A stretch of DNA of 64,000 nt from the NCBI RefSeq assembly GCF_042670205.1, contig NZ_JBHUWD010000018.1, forward strand, positions 18,351 through 82,350, written 5' to 3'. Position 1 is the first letter of the stretch. Every line of letters starts with the position of its first letter. Below the pieces are notes generated by a model. It searched no databases, was not told the origin of the DNA, and saw nothing but the letters and a program-made list of their open reading frames with translations. Both the position numbers and the translations under genes were made by a program. This document shows positions 60,590-64,000 of this stretch, one piece after another. This DNA comes from Luteimicrobium sp042670205. Lineage in GTDB: Bacteria; Actinomycetota; Actinomycetes; Actinomycetales; Cellulomonadaceae.

Positions 60590-60604
60590 GGACCGTTCTT
60601 GTCC
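60590..60604. promoter_or_regulatory. GGAC-N7-GTCC dyad between the WYL and VOC genes
   Basis: GGAC (60590-60593) and GTCC (60601-60604) form a small dyad in the divergent promoter region and may be the WYL autoregulatory operator. It is short, so chance occurrence in this GC-rich DNA is possible. Confidence 0.3.
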
Positions 60605-60671
60605 CCTATCTTTCCTAGCGTGGAGGCGAAGCGCACGGGACCCTCGTGCGCCCGACCACCGGAGGCCACCC

Positions 60672-61076
60672 GTGAACCTGTCCGCCACCCGCATCGTCAC
60701 CGACGACGTCGACCGCCTGGTCGCCTTCTACGAGACCGTGACGGGGACCGCACCCACCCGCCTGCACGAGCTGTTCGCGGAGCTCCGCACCCCCACCGGG
60801 ACCCTCGCGATCGCCAGCTCGCGGACGGTTCCTGCGATGGGTCCCGGGGTCGCCGAGGCCCGAGCGAACCGGTCGGTCCTGCTCGACTTCCTCGTCGACG
60901 ACGTGGACGCCGCGTACGCCCGGCTGCGCCCCGTCCTCACGGACGTCGTGCGCGAGCCCGCGGACATGCCGTGGGGCAACCGCTCGTTGCTGCTCCGCGA
61001 CCCCGACGGCAACCTCGTCAACGTCTTCACCCCGTCGACCGACGCCGCCCGGAGCCGGTCCGTCCCGGCGTCCTGA
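60672..61076 (+). CDS. VOC-family (glyoxalase-like) protein
   Basis: A 134-residue vicinal-oxygen-chelate fold protein. ATRIVTDDVDRLVAFYETVTG is the N-terminal beta-alpha-beta module and SLLLRDPDGNLVNVFTP the C-terminal one. The metal ligands of classical glyoxalase I are not all clear, so binding rather than catalysis is possible. GTG 60672, with GGAGG 6 nt upstream. It is divergent from the WYL gene and may be its target. Confidence 0.85.
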   Translation: MNLSATRIVTDDVDRLVAFYETVTGTAPTRLHELFAELRTPTGTLAIASSRTVPAMGPGVAEARANRSVLLDFLVDDVDAAYARLRPVLTDVVREPADMPWGNRSLLLRDPDGNLVNVFTPSTDAARSRSVPAS

Positions 61077-61079
61077 GCG

Positions 61080-61118
61080 CGTCGCCCCGCCCGACGCGCG
61101 GCGGCGGGCGGGGCGACG
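61080..61118 (+). terminator. 14-bp stem terminator behind the VOC gene
   Basis: CGTCGCCCCGCCCG (61080-61093) and CGGGCGGGGCGACG (61105-61118) pair perfectly around an 11-base loop. It starts 4 bases after the VOC stop and ends 57 bases before valS. It could also limit read-through into valS. Confidence 0.75.
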
Positions 61119-61174
61119 GATCGGGGCCCGGGACGTCGTCGAGGGGGGTGCCCGGATCTGAAAGAATGCAGGAC

Positions 61175-63970
61175 ATGACAGACCTCGACCCGACGTCCCC
61201 CCGTCCCGACGCCCCCGCACCGACCGTGGCCGCCACGGTAGGCGAGGGCGCCGTCGTAGACGCGGTGGTGCGGGGCGTACCGGACCGGGTCAGCGTCGAC
61301 GGCCTCGAGGACAAGCTCGGTGGCCGCTGGCGCGAGGAGGGCACCTACGACTTCGACCGGTCCGCGACACGCGACCAGGTCTTCTCGATCGACACCCCGC
61401 CGCCGACGGTCTCGGGCTCGCTGCACGTGGGCCACGTCTTCAGCTACACGCACACCGACCTCGTGGCGCGCTACCAGCGCATGCAGGGCCGCGAGGTCTT
61501 CTACCCGATGGGCTGGGACGACAACGGCCTGCCCACCGAGCGCCGCGTGCAGAACTACTACGGCGTGCGCTGCGACCCGTCGCTGCCCTACGTCGAGGGC
61601 TACGAGCCGCCGCAGCAGGGCGACGCGTCGACCGGCAAGGGCCGCGCCGCGGACCAGCAGCCCGTCTCGCGCCGCAACTTCGTCGAGCTGTGCGAGCGCC
61701 TGACGTCCGAGGACGAGAAGCAGTTCGAGGCGCTGTGGCGCCACCTCGGGCTCTCGGTGGACTGGGCGCAGCACTACCAGACCGTCGGCCGCTCCTCGCA
61801 GCGCGTCGCCCAGACGGCGTTCCTGCGCAACCTCGCCCGCGGGGAGGCGTACCAGGCCCAGGCCCCCGGCCTGTGGGACGTGACGTTCCAGACGGCGGTC
61901 GCGCAGGCCGAGCTCGAGGCGCGCGACTACCCGGGCTTCTTCCACAAGATCACCTTCCACGCCCCGGATGGCGCGACGGTCGAGATCGAGACGACGCGCC
62001 CCGAGCTGCTGCCGGCGTGCGTGGCCCTCATCGCCCACCCGGACGACGAGCGGTACCAGCACCTGTTCGGCACCACCGTGCGGACCCCGCTGTTCGACGT
62101 CGAGGTCCCCGTGCTCGCGCACCCGGCCGCGGAGCCCGACAAGGGCGCGGGCATCGCCATGTGCTGCACCTTCGGCGACCTCACCGACGTGCAGTGGTGG
62201 CGCGAGCTCCAGCTCCCCACGCGCTCGATCGTGCGCCGCGACGGCCGCGTCGTCGAGGACACGCCGGACTGGGTCACGGCCGAGGCCGGCCGAGCCCTGT
62301 ACGCGGAGCTCGCCGGCAAGACGACCTTCTCCGCACGCACGGCCGTCGTGGACGCGCTGCGGGCGAGCGGCGACCTCGTGGGCGAGCCGGTCGCCACGCA
62401 GCGCAAGGCCAACTTCTACGAGAAGGGCGACAAGCCCCTCGAGATCGTCACGAGCCGCCAGTGGTACATCCGCAACGGCGGGCGCGAGTGGCTCTCCCCC
62501 GAGGGCGAGCCCGTGCGTGACCTGCGCGCGGAGCTCCTGGCGCGCGGCGACGAGCTCGGCTTCCACCCCGACTTCATGCGGGTGCGCTACGAGAACTGGG
62601 TCAAGGGCCTCAACGGTGACTGGCTGATCTCGCGCCAGCGCTTCTTCGGCGTGCCGATCCCCGTCTGGTACCCCGTGGGCGACGACGGCGAGCCCCGCTG
62701 GGACGCCCCGATCGTCCCGAGCGAGGCGCAGCTCCCCGTCGACCCGTCGGCCGACGTGCCCGACGGGTACACCGAGGACCAGCGCGGTGCGGCCGGCGGC
62801 TTCGTGGGCGACCCGGACATCATGGACACCTGGGCCACGAGCTCGCTGACGCCGCAGATCGCGGGCGGCTGGCTCGAGGACCCCGAGCTCTTCGAGCGCG
62901 TGTTCCCGATGGACCTGCGTCCGCAGGGCCAGGACATCATCCGCACGTGGCTCTTCTCGACCGTGGTCCGCTCGCACCTCGAGTTCGGCACGCTGCCGTG
63001 GAAGAACGCCGCCATCAGCGGCTGGATCCTCGACCCCGACCGCAAGAAGATGTCGAAGTCCAAGGGCAACGTCGTCACGCCCATGAGCCTGCTCGAGGAG
63101 CACGGCTCCGACGCGGTGCGGTACTGGGCGGCGTCCGCGCGGCTCGGCACCGACGCGGCGTTCGAGGTCGGCCAGATGAAGATCGGCCGCCGCCTCGCCA
63201 TCAAGATCCTCAACGCGAGCAAGTTCGCGCTGTCGTTCGGGGCCGCCCAGGGCGAGGACGGCGCAGAGGCGACGCACACCGTGTCGCTCGACCCGGCGCT
63301 CGTCACCGTCGAGCTCGACCGCGCGATGCTGACCGGGCTCGCGGCCGTCGTCGAGCAGGCCACCGAGGCGTTCGAGGCGTATGACCACACGCGCGCTCTC
63401 GAGATCACCGAGACGTTCTTCTGGACGTTCTGCGACGACTACCTCGAGCTCGTCAAGGACCGCGCGTACGGCGCCGGCGCGACGACCGCCGACGCGACCG
63501 CCGAGACCGCCTCCGCGCGTGCCGCGCTCGCGATCGCCCTCGACACGCTCCTGCGCCTCTTCGCGCCGTTCGTGCCGTTCGCGACCGAAGAGGTCTGGTC
63601 GTGGTGGCGGGCGGGCTCCATCCACCGCGCGTCGTGGCCGGCGGCCGCGCCGCTGCGCGAGGCCGCCGCCGACGCCGACCCGCGCGTACTCACCGCCGCG
63701 GGCCACGCCCTCGCCGCGCTGCGCAAGGTCAAGTCCGAGGCCAAGGTCTCGATGCGGGTGCCGATCCTCGCGGCCACCGTCGCCGTGCCCGCTGAGCTCC
63801 AGCCGGGCGTGCGTTCCGCCGTCGACGACGTCCGCGGCGCCGGGCGTGTCACCGGCCCGCTCGAGCTCGTCGAGCCCGCCGAGGGCCAGGGCGACCCGGC
63901 CGTGCAGGGTGGCATCGTCGTGGTGAGCTCGGAGCTGGGAGAGCCGGAGCCCAAGAAGCCGCGCGCCTGA
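61175..63970 (+). CDS. valS: valyl-tRNA synthetase
   Basis: It charges tRNA-Val. The 931-residue class I synthetase has the HIGH motif in TVSGSLHVGHVFSYTHTD, GWDDNGLPTERRVQ, and the second motif DRKKMSKSKGN at about residue 624. This is the type whose N-terminus reads VSVDGLEDKLGGRW, common in actinobacteria and distinct from the shorter coiled-coil type. The ATG at 61175 and one at 61166 are both in frame; neither has a good ribosome binding site. The stop is 30 bp before the window edge. No T-box was seen in the 98-bp upstream gap. Confidence 0.95.
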   Translation: MTDLDPTSPRPDAPAPTVAATVGEGAVVDAVVRGVPDRVSVDGLEDKLGGRWREEGTYDFDRSATRDQVFSIDTPPPTVSGSLHVGHVFSYTHTDLVARYQRMQGREVFYPMGWDDNGLPTERRVQNYYGVRCDPSLPYVEGYEPPQQGDASTGKGRAADQQPVSRRNFVELCERLTSEDEKQFEALWRHLGLSVDWAQHYQTVGRSSQRVAQTAFLRNLARGEAYQAQAPGLWDVTFQTAVAQAELEARDYPGFFHKITFHAPDGATVEIETTRPELLPACVALIAHPDDERYQHLFGTTVRTPLFDVEVPVLAHPAAEPDKGAGIAMCCTFGDLTDVQWWRELQLPTRSIVRRDGRVVEDTPDWVTAEAGRALYAELAGKTTFSARTAVVDALRASGDLVGEPVATQRKANFYEKGDKPLEIVTSRQWYIRNGGREWLSPEGEPVRDLRAELLARGDELGFHPDFMRVRYENWVKGLNGDWLISRQRFFGVPIPVWYPVGDDGEPRWDAPIVPSEAQLPVDPSADVPDGYTEDQRGAAGGFVGDPDIMDTWATSSLTPQIAGGWLEDPELFERVFPMDLRPQGQDIIRTWLFSTVVRSHLEFGTLPWKNAAISGWILDPDRKKMSKSKGNVVTPMSLLEEHGSDAVRYWAASARLGTDAAFEVGQMKIGRRLAIKILNASKFALSFGAAQGEDGAEATHTVSLDPALVTVELDRAMLTGLAAVVEQATEAFEAYDHTRALEITETFFWTFCDDYLELVKDRAYGAGATTADATAETASARAALAIALDTLLRLFAPFVPFATEEVWSWWRAGSIHRASWPAAAPLREAAADADPRVLTAAGHALAALRKVKSEAKVSMRVPILAATVAVPAELQPGVRSAVDDVRGAGRVTGPLELVEPAEGQGDPAVQGGIVVVSSELGEPEPKKPRA

Positions 63971-64000
63971 GCTGTCGGAGCCCCCGCGTCGGCCGTCGGC

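Noticed and set aside
61077..61174. T-box leader before valS
   Set aside because: The 98-bp gap has only a terminator-like stem; the GGGTGGNACC core is absent.

Overview
The window is about 73-75% G+C by eye and its gene order is that of a high-GC Gram-positive actinobacterium. The dxr ... rlmN-cdsA-frr-pyrH-tsf-rpsB run, the comM-dprA pair, lepB-rnhB, rpsP-khpA-rimM-trmD-rplS and the DUF2469 and DUF4233 genes all point that way, as do the many GTG starts and GTGA/ATGA overlaps. The closest fit is the Micrococcales, probably the Cellulomonadaceae/Promicromonosporaceae (a Cellulomonas or Cellulosimicrobium relative). That placement is inferred from gene order and style, not from a database search.

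From 1 to about 38,990 the window is almost entirely core chromosome, read mostly from the minus strand. It carries isoprenoid (dxr), phospholipid (cdsA) and UMP (pyrH) genes and translation genes (frr, tsf, rpsB, rplS, trmD, rimM, rpsP, rlmN). DNA uptake and repair genes follow (xerC, dprA, comM, yraN, rnhB), then secretion (lepB, ffh, ftsY) and the nitrogen module amtB-glnB-glnD with a GlnR-like site. The rest of this part is smc, ndk, a PTS-type dihydroxyacetone kinase operon dhaKLM, folC and ileS. The dha operon lies between folC and the DUF4233/ndk pair. The ileS gene has a T-box leader with an ATC (Ile) specifier.

From 39,300 to 48,030 the content is accessory and is the most interesting part. 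A plus-strand operon encodes a STAS anti-sigma-factor antagonist, an RsbW-like anti-sigma kinase and a bacteriophytochrome fused to a SpoIIE/PP2C phosphatase. Together these form a complete red-light-responsive partner-switching module, followed by an amino-acid permease. Facing it is a two-gene operon for surface glycan synthesis: a GT29 (sialyltransferase-like) to GT4 fusion and a polysaccharide pyruvyl transferase. The 700-bp space between the two operons carries two inverted arrays of about 21-bp repeats, one directly behind each operon.

From 48,200 to 64,000 there is an SDR gene and an ABC importer of the siderophore/cobalamin type. A dispersed coenzyme F420 neighbourhood follows: cofD/fbiA, cofC/fbiD, cofE/fbiB, a DDN-like deazaflavin reductase and an FGD-like LLM oxidoreductase co-transcribed with a WYL regulator. 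Unknown genes with a decayed tandem copy, an HhH-GPD protein and a terpene-cyclase-like toroid protein sit among them. The window ends with a VOC protein and valS. No rRNA, tRNA, IS element, prophage or CRISPR array was seen.
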